Shown piece by piece: positions 53,100 through 64,000 of a DNA stretch of 64,000 nucleotides. The notes below the pieces were generated by a model. It was not told the origin of the DNA, made no database searches, and was given only the letters and a program-made list of their open reading frames with translations. The position numbers and the translations under genes are program-made. Source of the DNA: Lineus longissimus (Eukaryota; Nemertea; Pilidiophora; Heteronemertea; Lineidae); NCBI RefSeq assembly GCF_910592395.1, contig NC_088311.1, positions 17,114,501 to 17,178,500 of the forward strand. Direction: 5' to 3'. Within the stretch, counting starts at the first letter, position 1. Each line of letters begins with the position of its first letter.

Positions 53100-54626
53100 A
53101 TGGCAGATCAAGATGGCGAGGATGTAGAGGTGTACGAGGATGTGCAGGAGGATGTACCGGCTATGCAGGAGGGTATGCGACTACGACATCGACAGCTTCC
53201 TGGCGTGGTTCCTGTGATACAGCGACAGCGGGATCTCAATGGTGAGGATGGACCTAGGATGATTGCTCCACCTGCTTTAGGGCTGTTGGGAACTATAAGG
53301 AAGAAACTGGTAGATGTTTTTTCGGCCCTTTCAGTGAGTATAGCAGCAATAGGGAACAGGACATCCTATGAACAGGTACCCATGGAGGAGACCTATGCAG
53401 CTGCACCTTACCAGCGAACGTCAACACCTCGGAGCGACGCAGCAGCTGGTAACATGTATACCGGCTATGCACAATTGCCACCAGTTTTTCAGTCACACTC
53501 TGCAGACAACCCTGTTTCCGTAGCGACGGTACCTACTCCACAGACAGCATCACATGTTACCTTTGCTGATGTACATCAGAGTAAAGAGCATTTTCGACAG
53601 TTACCTCAGGCCGTACCTCGACAGGATGAGTTAACTGCATCGCCATCACTTCAACCCCACCCAGTCGCAATGACTCCCACTCGCCCATCTACTACAATGC
53701 CAGTATTAGATAACTTCTATGATGCTGTGGACACCACTGCCCCACCACCTGTGGTAAATAATTATTCTAATTGTTCTTTTGGCGGCAAGGATGAATCGTT
53801 TGTTAAAAGGCGACGCCCAAAAATTCCTGCTTTTGATGACACGAAAACTGATTTTGAGGCCTACATTGCCAATTTTAATGCTATTACCGTGGCTTGGACC
53901 AAGGAGGAAAAATTGACCGGCCTCCGTGAGAAACTTGAAGGCAAGGCTGCCAAGGTTCTAGCCAACATGGACTTACAAGGCATACAGGTGACATTTGACT
54001 CCCTTGTCAAGGCTCTTGAGAAGCATTATGTCGGGGAACGTTCCCTGTGGATGACAAAACTTCGCGATACGAGGAGAGAGGAAGGGGAGACTCTGGACGA
54101 CCTCTCTTTTAGGCTAAGTCTTTATTCCAAGCGTGCATACGGCACCCTTAAACCAGATCTTGGTTTGGAATTCTACCTGGCTCTGCGCGACACCCCCTTA
54201 GGTGATAAGCTATATGCCTACAAAGACAGACCCCTCGCTGAAATTTTGGACCATGCAAAGTCTTATGAGAGTCACTTACTCTCTACCAATCAGTCGGTGT
54301 CTTCTGTTCCAGCTGACACTCCGGTTGTTGCGGCTTTGGGCCCAGACGCTAACAACAATGGACCGAAGGCGTCGTATCCATCTCGAAATGGAGAGAATTT
54401 CCCGTCTCGTGGTCGCGGACGTGGTCGTGGGGCTGGCAGAGGCCGATACAACCAGAATGATCGCCGGTTTTCTTCAGATGAGCGACGATGCAATATCTGC
54501 AACTCTGCAGATCATCTGTGGCGGGAATGCCCGTATGTAAAGCGCCACATGGATGCACAGATCAGAGCTGCTAGAGATGTTGGTCAGCCTTCAGGAACAG
54601 ATGTGACTACGTCGTCAAACCAGTAG
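53100..54626 (+). CDS. gag: Ty3/gypsy Gag
   Basis: 508 codons from ATG 53100. Acidic N-terminus (DGEDVEVYEDVQEDVPAM), a long variable Pro/Thr/Gln region to about residue 235, a capsid-like helical block (residues about 240-390, including KIPAFDDTKTDFEAYIANF and LREKLEGKAAKVLANM), then an Arg/Gly-rich stretch (GRGRGRGAGRGRY) and one zinc knuckle CNICNSADHLWREC (about residue 470). It forms the particle shell and binds RNA. The pol frame is open from 54602 or earlier and overlaps the gag end in the -1 frame, so a -1 shift would make Gag-Pol. No lesion is visible. Confidence 0.92.
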   Translation: MADQDGEDVEVYEDVQEDVPAMQEGMRLRHRQLPGVVPVIQRQRDLNGEDGPRMIAPPALGLLGTIRKKLVDVFSALSVSIAAIGNRTSYEQVPMEETYAAAPYQRTSTPRSDAAAGNMYTGYAQLPPVFQSHSADNPVSVATVPTPQTASHVTFADVHQSKEHFRQLPQAVPRQDELTASPSLQPHPVAMTPTRPSTTMPVLDNFYDAVDTTAPPPVVNNYSNCSFGGKDESFVKRRRPKIPAFDDTKTDFEAYIANFNAITVAWTKEEKLTGLREKLEGKAAKVLANMDLQGIQVTFDSLVKALEKHYVGERSLWMTKLRDTRREEGETLDDLSFRLSLYSKRAYGTLKPDLGLEFYLALRDTPLGDKLYAYKDRPLAEILDHAKSYESHLLSTNQSVSSVPADTPVVAALGPDANNNGPKASYPSRNGENFPSRGRGRGRGAGRGRYNQNDRRFSSDERRCNICNSADHLWRECPYVKRHMDAQIRAARDVGQPSGTDVTTSSNQ

Positions 54627-57600
54627 GCCATGTCCCTGATCCGGAAGCACCAGGGCATGGCCGTCCAACTCGAAATGTTGCTTCTTTTGGTTCCAATCTT
54701 TATAGAGCATATTTGACTACATATCTGAATGGCCTACCTACTTGTTTTTTGTTGGACACTGGCTCAGTGTCGACTTTCCTTTCGTCGCGGGCCTATTTCA
54801 AGATACCCCGGAAATACAGACCACCACTTACAGGTTGCGATGAGGCTGTAACTATGGCAGATGGTAAATCAACTATGAGGATTCGGGGAAAGGTTTCCAT
54901 GCCAGTTCGGATACACGATATGAAGTTTACTTTCGCCATGACAGTAGTGGATATGGATTGTATGGACGGAATATGGGGCACAGATTTCATGTCAAGATTC
55001 AATTGTGATCTGAAGTTTGGTAGTGGCACTTATGTTTTTAATGGAAAGGAATATCCCATAAATGACGTCAAACACAACTTACTACCTCATTCGGTTTGTC
55101 TTCTTAGGCCTGTTACTTTATCTCCGGGTGCTGAGATTGTCTTATCAGCAAAGTTAAATAGTCCTTTCCGTGCAAAACAGGAGGTAGTAGTGGAACCAAG
55201 CATATATTTTGTGCAGGAGCATAACATCTTGCCTGCCAAATCTGTAACTGTACAATCTAGGAAACAGCGGCATACACCTATCCAACTTTTCAATCCTACG
55301 GCGGAAACGATTACCTTACCGAAGGGAGTGCTACTTGGCTATGCTTTTCCGGCAGCAGTGGCTGAGGCAGATCAACATTCCGAAAATTTGGAACATGATA
55401 TGGGAATGGAATCTGAGACGACTTCATCAGAATCTATTCCCCAGAGCTCCATGGATTGTTTTTCCGTGAGAACTCTGGAGGAGCTAGAAGAGGATATGCC
55501 TGAACATCTGATTGATCTGTATAAGAAATCAAGTGCTTCTTTGGATGTGGAACAAAAACACCAGTTAGCGTCACTTCTTCTGAGGTATGGCCCTACTTTT
55601 TCTTCATCACCAACTGATATTGGATCTACGGATATAGTGAGTCATGAGATAGATACTGGGGATGCACGGCCTTTTCGACTGCCGCTCCGAAGGCAAGGTT
55701 ACCAGAAGGAAAGAGAAATCCGAGCTGCGGTTCAGGACGGCTTACAGAGAGATGTTATGGAGGAAGCCAATGGCCCATGGGCGAGTGCCCCTGTTATTGT
55801 AAGGAAGAAGGACGGGACGAGTAGATTCTGTGTTGACTTTCGCAAGCTCAACTCTGTAACAAAAGTGGATGGTTACCCGATCCCAAGATTTGACGAGTGC
55901 ATTGACTCACTCCACGGCAGTAACTACTTCTGCTCTTTAGACCTCCAGGCGGGATATTGGCAAGTGCCACTAAAATCGAAACAGGACCGCGAAAAAACAG
56001 CTTTTCTAACCAAGGAGGGGTTATTTCAATTTAAAGTTCTACCATTTGGCTTATGTAATGCTCCACGTACATTTGAGCGCCTCATGGAGTGTGTGCTCAG
56101 GGGTTTACAATGGGAGAAATGCATCCTCTACCTGGATGACACTTAGTGTATGGAAAAACGTTCCAAGAGACTATGCATAACTTAGAGTGCGTATTAGAGC
56201 GTCTCCATAAAGCTAAGCTTAAAATGAAGCCTGGAAAGTGCCTCCTTTTTCAAACTAGTCTCGAGTATCTCGGACATCAACTCTCTCCACAAGGGATTGA
56301 GCCACTGACCAACAAGATAACAGCTGTTCAGTCGTGGCCCTCGTTAGCTTCTGTACCTCGGAATAAACTAAGAACGGAAGTAAAGCGTTTTCTGGGACTG
56401 GTAGGTTACTATCGTAAATTCATAAGAAACATGAGTGACATTGCGGCGCCTTTATACAACATTTTGAAGAAGGACAGTCCACTTATTTGGACACTGGATC
56501 ATGAAAACTCGTTCAAGCGACTAAAAGCAGCACTCACTAGTGCACCTCTCCTGTCCTACCCGGATGTCACCAAGGGTAATTTCATCCTCGACACGGATGC
56601 CTCCAACACGGGAGTTGGCGGAGTTCTTAGTCAAGTTCAAGATGGTAAAGAGGCTGTTTTAGGATATTTCTCACATCTGCTTTCTGATTCCGAGAGACGT
56701 TACTGTATCACCAAGCGGGAATTTTTAGGGGTAATCAAGGCTGTACAGCACTTCAAACCATACTTATATGGTCAACGGTTTTTGATCAGGACAGATAATG
56801 CTGCGGTAAGCCATATGTTAACCCTAACAGATGCTCAGGAACAGATACAACGATGGCAGTTATTTATGTCACAGTTTACGTTTGATGTGATACACAGACC
56901 CGGACGTCACCATGCAAATGCTGATGCAATGAGTAGACTTTTCTGTCAACAATGTGGACGGACCGATGAGATAGACCCAGGGATAGATACAAGCATGTCC
57001 AGGGGCAAACCAAGAAGATTCCGTATCAAAGAATCTGTAGATGTTCCACCATGTGAACATACGCTACATACAGATGAGTCAGTGGAGGAAGAGGTCGATA
57101 GGCTTATGATGAGCTGTGCTGTAACTACCCGAGCTCAGGCCCTTGAAGCCATGGTGAAACAACACAGACCTGCTGACCCGTCTGACCCCAACCTGGTCCC
57201 AGAGGTCGATCACCTGGTTCCACTGTCAGGAATGCACAATCTACAAATATCCGACCCTGATATAGCTCCAATCCTTCAGCTCAAGTTGAGTGGATCAGAT
57301 TATCCAAATTATAGATGTATCTCAGGCGAGAGCCTCAGTGTTAAAACCCTTAGGCAACACTGGAGGCACTTGTTTGTGGATAATGGAATCTTATGTCGCA
57401 AATTGGACATCCCAGATAGACCAATGAGAATTCAGCTTGTCGTGCCGCGCACACTTAAGCAGTCTATTATGGCGAAACTACATTCTGATCCTTGTTCCGG
57501 ACACTTAGGAACTTTGAAAACTGCGGAGCGTGTAAAGGCTAAATTTTATTGGGTTGGCTGGCGAAGAGATGTTGCCAGGTATGTTTCACATTGTGACGCG

Positions 57601-58542
57601 TGCAATGTTATGAAGTATCCGCATAAGAAGAAGAGGGTACCTTTGACCCAACAGCTCTTTGGGGAGGCCTTTGAGCGGGTATGTGTTGACATCATCGGAC
57701 CGTTGAAGCAGACGCCTAGAGGCTTCCAGTACGTCTTAACCATGGAGGATACTTTTACAAAATGGGTGGAGGCTGCCCCTCTCAGGACATTGGAGACAAC
57801 AGAAGTATGTAATGCCATTGTTAGCGAACTCATTTCACGGTTCGGTTGCATGTATATTTTGCACAGCGACAGAGGCCCACAGTTTGTGTCCCAGCTGTAT
57901 GACTCACTACTCAAGAAATTGGGGATTGATAGGAGTTTGACCACCCCATATAATCCAAAAAGCAATGGCCTTGTCGAGAATTTTAACAAGATCTTGAAGT
58001 CTATGATGAAAACATATGTATACGATCACAAGGAATCTGTTGGCAACTGGGATGTGATGCTACCAATGTTCTTGATGGCATATAGGTCCTCGGTCCACAG
58101 TAGCACTGGGGAAACGCCACATTTTATGTTGACTGCCCGTGAGATGAAGACTCCTCTTGATCTCTTATATTCCAAACCATCGGAATCTCGGGAATCTGTT
58201 CCTACCTACATCAGGAACCTGGAGGATAGATTTCATAAAGCATATAGCATTGCTCGTGACCAGCTTCGATTAGCTCAGCGGATACAGAAAAAACAATATG
58301 AACCATCAACGTTAAAATATCAAGCCTTGAAACCAGGACAGTTTGTCTGGTACTTTAATCCCAGAAAATCGTTCAAGGGTGACAAGCATCTAGCCTGGAA
58401 AGGACCATATAGGGTAAAGGATATAGGTGATGATTTCACCGTAACACTTCAATTAGACTCTGATGGGCATTTATACCGTACCCATCTTGATAAGTTGCGC
58501 CCTGCCCATGGAGTTACAGAGGAGAACTGGTCACCGAAGTGA
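54602..58542 (+). pseudogene. pol: Ty3/gypsy Pol: protease, reverse transcriptase, RNase H, integrase; one frameshift
   Basis: Protease with FLLDTGSVSTFLS (about 54752). Reverse transcriptase with KKDGTSRFCVDFRKLN (about 55806), SLDLQAGYWQVPL and FGLCNAPRTFERLM, and catalytic YLDD (about 56127). A one-base T deletion right after YLDDT puts a stop at 56144-56146. The remainder is open in the next frame (56146-58542): RNase H with ILDTDASNTGVGGVL (about 56587) and HHANADAMSRL; integrase with HHCC zinc region (HSDPCSGHLG, HCDACN), Asp in VDIIGP, Asp in HSDRGPQF and Glu in KSNGLVENFN; C-terminal part to 58542. All catalytic residues are otherwise present. If not a sequencing error, the copy is recently dead. 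Confidence 0.94.
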
Positions 58543-60009
58543 GTGAAGTTGGAAACTGGATTATCCTACAAGTGGGGACCTACTTGGGCACGGTAAGGAT
58601 GTCGACAGGCGAGACGTGACGCTTATGTTGTTGTGAAACTGTCTGTTAGTGCGAATCTTCTTGTATAAATGCGATGTGCGATTCTGGTGTGCCTGAGGGT
58701 GTGACTAGGACCCTGGTCACCCCGTTTTGTATCACGAGTGTATTTTATCGTTTTAAACAGGTCAGTTTTTACTTCTCAGCCGATGCGTAATAATTCTATG
58801 CATCTATGGGTGCTCAATTTTATAGTGGCTTTGGAGTCGCAAAACGCGAGTTGGTAAAACACAGTGGTGTATTTTATAGGTAGAGACTCAGCGTGCTGGC
58901 CATTTCTTGAATTTGTGCGTCTTTTGGTGCCTGCTCAAATCCAGTTGTATATTGTGCCTTAATGTCAATAGCTCAGGGATGTTAGATCTCTATTGGTACA
59001 ATCAGGGTAACACGATGAATGGTTTCCACTTCAATATTAATGGGTGCTCAGTGTTTTTTCATGTCACAGTGCGACATCTTACTAGAGATATTTCTGTTTC
59101 TTGTGTGGTGAGGACTACCCGTTTAGCTACTAGTTATTATGAACAATGTTGTTTCTTATACTGTACATGGGTTGGCTGGATTGCTTTGCTGGTTAACGCC
59201 ATGATACAGCGGACACTGAACTTTTGATACCAAATGTGTTTACTAGTAAATCGGAATTTTGTACTGGTGGTTTGAACATTGTGTACATGTATCAATATTG
59301 TATACGTATTCACTGCTTGTGGTACTGCGTACCAAAGTGTTTTTGACGTGCTTTTTATTTGATTAGGAGTTTTGTTGTGGTATTCATTATGATATACATG
59401 TACTTGTGTGTGTTTTCGTATATGAATGAGCAAGTGGGTGCGACTAGAAACTGTCGGTGTGCTTTGAGGTTTTGTCTGCACGGAAATGTGGACGTGTTGT
59501 TTCATCACATGTTAAGCTACAGCTGTGGAGTGTTCAACTTATTAACCTGGCAACTTTCACGCACTATCAGCATAAGCAACTGGGACCTTAATGTGTATTG
59601 GATTATGTGCATTGAGATGCCTTTTGATAGTTGCTTTTGCCTAAATGGTTATTTGGAGCCCCTTTGCCACTGACTGAAGCACTATTGTTCACTTTGTTTA
59701 CATTTGTATTTTCTATCACACTTTATGTGCTAGGGACCTTTTGGGTGGCTTCTTCAGGCACTTCTACACCATTACATTATTTATTTATTTTCACTTTGGT
59801 TAACCATAGTGCTACAGTTTTTGTGTACCATGTGCATGGCCGAGCTAGTCAATTGGTCCTGGGGCATGTGACGTGAGTGTAGACTTGGAGAATCATGGTC
59901 GTGGGTACGAATAGTACTTAATTATTTGGTTTTGTTTGAAAACATGTTTATTGTTGTTTTGGTTTAAGCGTATGGCAGGAGCTATCATACGCTCATCCGA
60001 AGGGAATGG
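58543..60009 (+). other. Gypsy 3' region between pol and LTR
   Basis: About 1.47 kb with several small frames (58907-59227, 59359-59673, 59631-59876). They are Cys/Phe-rich and none has a convincing envelope, signal-peptide or fusion pattern. A purine-rich GAAGGGAATGG lies just before the 3' LTR and is the likely polypurine tract. Confidence 0.5.
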
Positions 60010-60177
60010 TGTATCATATCTGGGACGCCAGAACAGCACGTGTTGGTGCTGCCCTCTGGCAATACGTTGTGACACCAGTTTGGTGAGCTGGTAAATAAAA
60101 GTAGTACCGTTTTGTGAACTCAAAACACGTGTGATTTCCCTTTTGTTGCGAGGCCCAAAGCTGGGAAATACCGCACA
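60010..60177 (+). repeat. Ty3/gypsy 3' LTR
   Basis: 168 bp, starts TGTATCATATCTGGGACG, ends ACCGCACA, followed by CCTCT. Identical by eye to 51617-51784. Confidence 0.95.
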
Positions 60178-60284
60178 CCTCTGTCACGGTTGAAGCAAAG
60201 ACAACTAATATCTTTTATAGGCCCTGGTCGTTTATAATCTTTTCTCATATGTCGCTACTCAGGGTGGGCCCTTGCTTTCAGCAT

Positions 60285-61289
60285 GGTTTATGCCTGTTTC
60301 GCCTATTCCTGTTTCGCCTATTCCTGTTCCGCCTACAAAATTCCTGTTTCGCCTATTCCTGTTTCGCCTATTCCTGTTTGGCCTATTTCCTGTTTCGCCT
60401 ATTTCCTGTTTCGCCTATTCCTGTTTCGCCTACTTCCTGTTTCGCCTACTTTCCAGTACCCCTACAATAAATCGACTCTCCCAGGGGGAACCTTAGGGAT
60501 GCATGTCCATTTTATGGGGAAAATGTGAGGGGACAATTGGATGATGTTAACGATGTGATGACAATTTGACTAATCAAATGCAATCAACTTTGTTAACAAA
60601 CCATGCCATGACCGTTTTGAAAGAGTCACCTTGAAAGCGGGGACAGTCCGGGACTTATTTGACCATATGACCATACTGACACACAGTAAAAACTAATAGA
60701 TTAAGTAGAGTGAAGCAGTCGCTTATTTTATAAAAACAGGAATTCATGAGTTTTTGATAAAAATACATAATATTGTACATTCTCATAATTATTTGATCAA
60801 AATCAGCTGTAAAACCCATGTCATAGTAAAGAACAATGTAGCTATATGTCTTCTTTCTATTACGAAGCCAGTTACTGACTAAGACAAAAGAAAGAGAATC
60901 CACATTATAAAATGCAGGCCTAAGAAACCTTTCTCAAATCTAATGAAAGGGTAAAACTTTCTTACTATTTTATTTCTTGCCTTTTAAAATAAGCTAAAAC
61001 ATAAGCCGATGTAAGCTATGTATAATTTTCCAAAGTTATTCCGAATAATACTGAAATAATGGACATGTCGCTAAATCCATTATTTCAGACTTTATTCTTA
61101 ATGATAGCCTTTAACACTATAGTAAGGGACGGTTCATATTCCTACGTCTGTGGGGAGGTTAGCAATACATTTGAATAGGCGAAACAGGAATAGGCGAAAC
61201 AGGAATTAGGCGAAACAGGAAGTAGGCGAATCAGGAATTAGGCGAAACAGGAATAGGCGGAACAGGAATAGGCGAAACAGGAATACACC
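60285..61289. mobile_element. Non-autonomous DNA transposon with subterminal arrays, copy 2 (inverted)
   Basis: A 1,005-bp element flanked by the perfect 8-bp repeat TTCAGCAT (60277-60284 and 61290-61297). Left end GGTTTATGCCTGTTTCGCC, right end GGCGAAACAGGAATACACC. It is the reverse complement of copy 1 at 1574-2573, with high identity over the central region and small differences in number of 15-bp units. The apparent Phe/Leu/Pro-rich frames over the array are meaningless. Confidence 0.93.
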
Positions 61290-61297
61290 TTCAGCAT

Positions 61298-62197
61298 AGG
61301 CTTGTGAATTATTGTAACACCATTACTTTTATTTAATTGGATGGTTGAGGCCGTTGGGGTCGAGCGAGTATCTGTTAGCAGGATAGTTTTTTGGGTGTAG
61401 AGGAAGAAACCAGCTAGGGACTGTATGCTGGACCCTACAGGAGGAGGTCGGGCGGTTGTTCCTCCTGACCGTCTTCTGATATCTACGCACCGGTTTCTTG
61501 GCTATTCATGGGGATAGCCAAGGCAAGAATTGTGTCTGTTTCGTCCTTAACACCTGATTACGTGGTCTCATCGGAGTTTGTTTGTTTTTTTTCATTTATA
61601 TAGTTGTGAAATCAGTGGTTTGCCTTTAAGAGTGTTCATAGCATGGGATATGCACTCTTGTAGCGATATCCTTTAGGAGTATGCAGGCAACGTTTAAGAA
61701 GGAAGACTCTAGAGGATATATTTACTCACGTTCAAGGGAACAGAGTAGGTTTCAGGCACGAAGTAACCGGACCAAAGTACAGATTGCGTGATTGCACTGG
61801 CTTAGTTATGACACAGCTGAGTCATGGTCCTGGATATTCCATACAATGGGCAAACCGAAAAATATTTACGGCGTTCTATATTTTTCATAGACCGGTTTGT
61901 CTAGGATATGGACCTGATTCGGGTTAAGATTGGGGAAACAAAAATCATGGAATCGTCTCAAAATATTTACTAGTTTTTTTTGGTTGTTTTTGTGGGTTTT
62001 TTTTCTTGTCAAACTCCAGTTGATTGAGTATTGTGGGTTAATTTACCCGGTGTTGGTGAGGTGGCGTTGTCACGTGTTAAGAGTCCTCTTCATTCCGGTG
62101 ATGGGGATAGAAATGATAAGTATATTTTAAAACGACAGGATTGTCAACAGTTCGGGGACAAATACTCAAATAACACTAATATGACCCTAAACCAGTT
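61298..62197. other. No gene recognised
   Basis: Contains a frame (about 62031-62180) with VNLPGVGEVALSRVK that has no known match in my knowledge. Left unassigned. Confidence 0.3.
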
Positions 62198-62480
62198 CTA
62201 TATCGTCACCATTAAACAGATGACTATCATAAGCCGATGCCAACAGGAAGTCCAATGAAAAGGCACCGTCGGACGCGAATTCTGTTTTCTGCTTCCAAGT
62301 CCTAATTCCTTAGCCGTATCTACATGTAACTGTAAATCATCACCAAATTGGGTGGCCACTGTCTCACAAGTGCCACGTAATTCATTGTTATCAAAACCTT
62401 GATATAGCTCTACTACCTTTGTCGTCTGACCAAAGGACAAATCCTTTGCATAATACGCATTTAACGCGGGACTTACTACG
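62198..62480 (-). other. Unassigned minus-strand frame, possible transposase or host exon fragment
   Basis: Reads naturally for about 75 residues (TTKVVELYQGFDNNEL, ETVATQFGDDLQLHVD, KELGLGSRKQNSRP). The Gly/Arg/Lys-rich part resembles the region before the core of some hAT-type transposases, but this is a weak likeness. No flanking splice sites were verified. Confidence 0.25.
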
Positions 62481-62670
62481 TTTCAGTGACTTGCACAGAC
62501 CAAATTTGATCCGAGAGTTCTTATTTCTTTTCCCAAGAGTTGAAAATTATAGATTATACATTTATCAGGTGTAGACGCGTAACTTTAAGTTTAATCAACT
62601 GGAGTTAGCAGGTATGAAATTCAGCGAAAGTTAGTAAATGGTACTTACCTTCTATAATTTCTAGGTAAAA

Positions 62671-62907
62671 ATGGTGAAAGAACTTGGCGAGGCGTGTGCG
62701 GCGTTGAAAGGTCGTTTGAATTTTATCACAACTGGTTATCTACGAACCTTATCTCTTTTTATTTACTACGGATCACGTAGTTACACCGTTTATCTTTGGG
62801 GTCACTGGCGATCTGCCACTCACAATATTTTCATTCTCGGGCACAGCTTTCTCAGTCTGGGGACAGACTGGTTTTTTTCAAGGGGGGGGGGGGGGCATGA
62901 ACCGTGA
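62671..62907 (+). other. Short frame with an SGNH block-I-like motif
   Basis: ATG 62671, 78 codons. It ends with IFILGHSFLSLG and then runs into a G run. ILGHSF resembles the block I of the hydrolase at 52010. It may be a decayed relative or chance. Confidence 0.25.
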
Positions 62908-62940
62908 AGCCCTTAAAAGGGTAGGCTTCACGGTGTTCAT
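62897..62940. repeat. Hairpin ATGAACCGTGAAGCC
   Basis: ATGAACCGTGAAGCC pairs with GGCTTCACGGTGTTCAT (one bulged base) across a short loop, directly after a run of 14 G. Function unknown. Confidence 0.8.
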
Positions 62941-63029
62941 AGGGTTAACTCAACTCGTTTGAAGTATACCGAACGTGCCTTATCAAGCTGTTCGCCATTG
63001 TTCTTAGCCTTGATTAATATTATTACACA

Positions 63030-63378
63030 TTATAAGCAGTGAGTCCAGGTGTCCGAGTCACGCGGTTCCAAGTCGGGGGATTGCGGCGACAGCAGTATTC
63101 GTCTTCCGTAATCCTGGACTCTGAGCTCGTGATTTGGCGTCTGGGTATTTAAGTACTGGGCACGTCAGCTCTCTCTCTCTTTCCTCTCTTGGGCGGCCCA
63201 GCTTGCAGCGAGTTGTGTCTAACTTATCCGCAACTCATAAATCAAGTAAGTGCAAATAAACTACATATGATTACTCCTGACTTCCGAGTTCATTCTCTAC
63301 TGAGTTAGTCTGTCTTCAAGTTCAGCATCGGTCTACGGCACCAGGTCTCTTGGGGGATGTTCGTTTGTTAGGGCACTA
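63030..63378 (+). other. LTR-like or promoter-like block
   Basis: Contains TATTTAAG at about 63148-63155, CT-rich TCTCTCTCTCTTTCC downstream, an AATAAA at about 63256 and an end GTTAGGGCACTAACA followed by TTGGAATGGCC. This order (TATA, leader, polyadenylation signal, then TGG) resembles a retroelement LTR plus primer site, but no partner LTR is in the window. Confidence 0.35.
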
Positions 63379-63381
63379 ACA

Positions 63382-63756
63382 TTGGAATGGCCGAGACGGG
63401 GTCAGTCGTTCTCCGCGAGAGGGCGTACTTTACAAATTAACGACGATTTCCATTGCCTTTGGACACTGTCTTGTCTCTGCCTTCCGTACTTTTGCCGCCG
63501 TTGCAGTTGGTCGCATTTTGAGTTTATTTGTCCCGAAATATTAGCGTTGGAATGGCTGTTCGACATCATGTTATCGGTAAATATTCTTGCTTTACGGTCT
63601 GATGATTTAGGGAAAAATTTAGTAGAAGACGAACAAGTTTTTTTCGTTGATTCTGTGAGAAAAAGACGCTTTTACCCGCAGGCCTACCGGTACCACACGT
63701 GCGTTTGCAATCAATGCACACTCCAAAAATTAAATAGTAAATCATTTACCATTTGA
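63382..63756 (+). CDS. Unrecognised frame after the LTR-like block
   Basis: About 124 codons. The second half has EILALEWLFDIMLSVNILAL, a hydrophobic helix, then charged residues and a Cys pair (CVCNQC). No family recognised. It could be a leader ORF of a retroelement that continues past the window, or chance. Confidence 0.3.
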   Translation: MEWPRRGQSFSARGRTLQINDDFHCLWTLSCLCLPYFCRRCSWSHFEFICPEILALEWLFDIMLSVNILALRSDDLGKNLVEDEQVFFVDSVRKRRFYPQAYRYHTCVCNQCTLQKLNSKSFTI

Positions 63757-64000
63757 AGTTGTTAACGATACGTTTACCAATAAGTAGTTAACATAACTAT
63801 TTTCATAGTTAGAGTAACTACTTGAAATCCAAACAGCATGAATACTTTTTTACCATTTCAAGTAGTAAAATCAGCCAACCAATCAGAATCACTGATTTTG
63901 TGAATTAACCACTTGAAGTAGTAAGCTTCGACCAATCAGAATGCGCCCCCAGACAGCAGACGTCCAGCGTCGATCGCCGCCATTTTTAACCCGCTTCAAA
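63757..64000. repeat. Local repeat with CCATTTCAAGTAGT and ACCAATCAGAATG
   Basis: Variants of ACTTGAARTAGTA and CCAATCAGAAT recur in both orientations. No coding region. Confidence 0.5.

Larger units (their letters stand above)
51617..60177 (+). mobile_element. Full-length Ty3/gypsy retrotransposon, 8.56 kb
   Basis: Flanked by the 5-bp direct repeat CCTCT (51612-51616 and 60178-60182). 168-bp LTRs at both ends appear identical. Order: LTR, primer site, SGNH-hydrolase gene, gag, pol (protease, reverse transcriptase, RNase H, integrase), 1.4-kb tail, LTR. The pair of apparently identical LTRs suggests recent insertion. A one-base deletion in the reverse transcriptase is the only clear lesion seen. 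Confidence 0.95.

Noticed and set aside
58907-59876. Possible envelope gene between gypsy pol and the 3' LTR
   Set aside because: The frames are short, lack a signal peptide, a furin-type site and a membrane anchor in the proper order, and do not join into one reading frame.
60249-60528. Overlapping frames rich in Phe, Pro, Ala and Tyr
   Set aside because: They are translations of the GCCTATTCCTGTTTC subterminal array of a transposon, open in all frames.

Overview
The window looks like repeat-rich DNA from an invertebrate animal nucleus. Genes are split by introns with GT/AG borders, an EGF-like exon and a signal-peptide exon are present, and most of the sequence is transposable elements: Maverick/Polinton, BEL/Pao, Ty3/gypsy, two LINE types, a Tc/mariner-related element and many non-autonomous DNA transposons. 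No ribosomal or transfer RNA gene was found. The species cannot be fixed from this sequence; a marine invertebrate such as a lancelet, hemichordate, echinoderm or mollusc would fit.

Layout. 1-8.8 kb: a decayed Maverick/Polinton (adintovirus-like) element with DNA polymerase B, packaging ATPase, a small basic virion-type protein, a second virion-type gene, a chromodomain integrase and a structural-type gene. It is cut by a 1,000-bp transposon with 8-bp target duplications (1574-2573) and by a 2.3-kb long-TIR element (4502-6832). 8.9-19 kb: probably introns and first exon of a minus-strand gene (signal peptide at 18758-18836, EGF exon at 11764-11895, compatible phases), filled with satellites, a MITE with 9-bp duplications, a LINE and an unusual palindrome-rich element. 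19.9-24.2 kb: a three-level nest, with a TA-flanked inverted-dimer transposon holding an L2/CR1-like LINE, which holds a 943-bp element.

24.7-39.2 kb: two direct copies of an unrecognised unit ending in a ULP1-like cysteine protease exon. One copy carries a BEL/Pao retrotransposon (25587-35825, 5-bp duplication GTGGG) and the other preserves the empty site. 39.2-42.3 kb: the 5' LTR, initiator-Met-type primer site and repeat-rich gag-like frame of a further LTR element. 44.3-46.4 kb: a minus-strand host gene with at least five exons, all joined in phase 0. 47.9-50 kb: compact intronless frames of unknown origin, one with a RING-like zinc pattern.

51.6-60.2 kb: a complete Ty3/gypsy element with 168-bp LTRs that appear identical, a 5-bp duplication CCTCT, and an extra SGNH/GDSL hydrolase gene ahead of gag. 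Its polymerase is frameshifted just after the YLDD motif. 60.3-61.3 kb: a second, inverted copy of the 1-kb element seen at 1.6 kb. 61.3-64 kb: unassigned, with one LTR-like block.

Most of the coding capacity belongs to mobile elements. The host genes visible are the EGF/signal-peptide gene and the phase-0 gene. The best candidates for something undescribed are the SGNH hydrolase inside a young gypsy element, the duplicated ULP1-protease unit, and the RING-bearing cluster at 48-49.7 kb.
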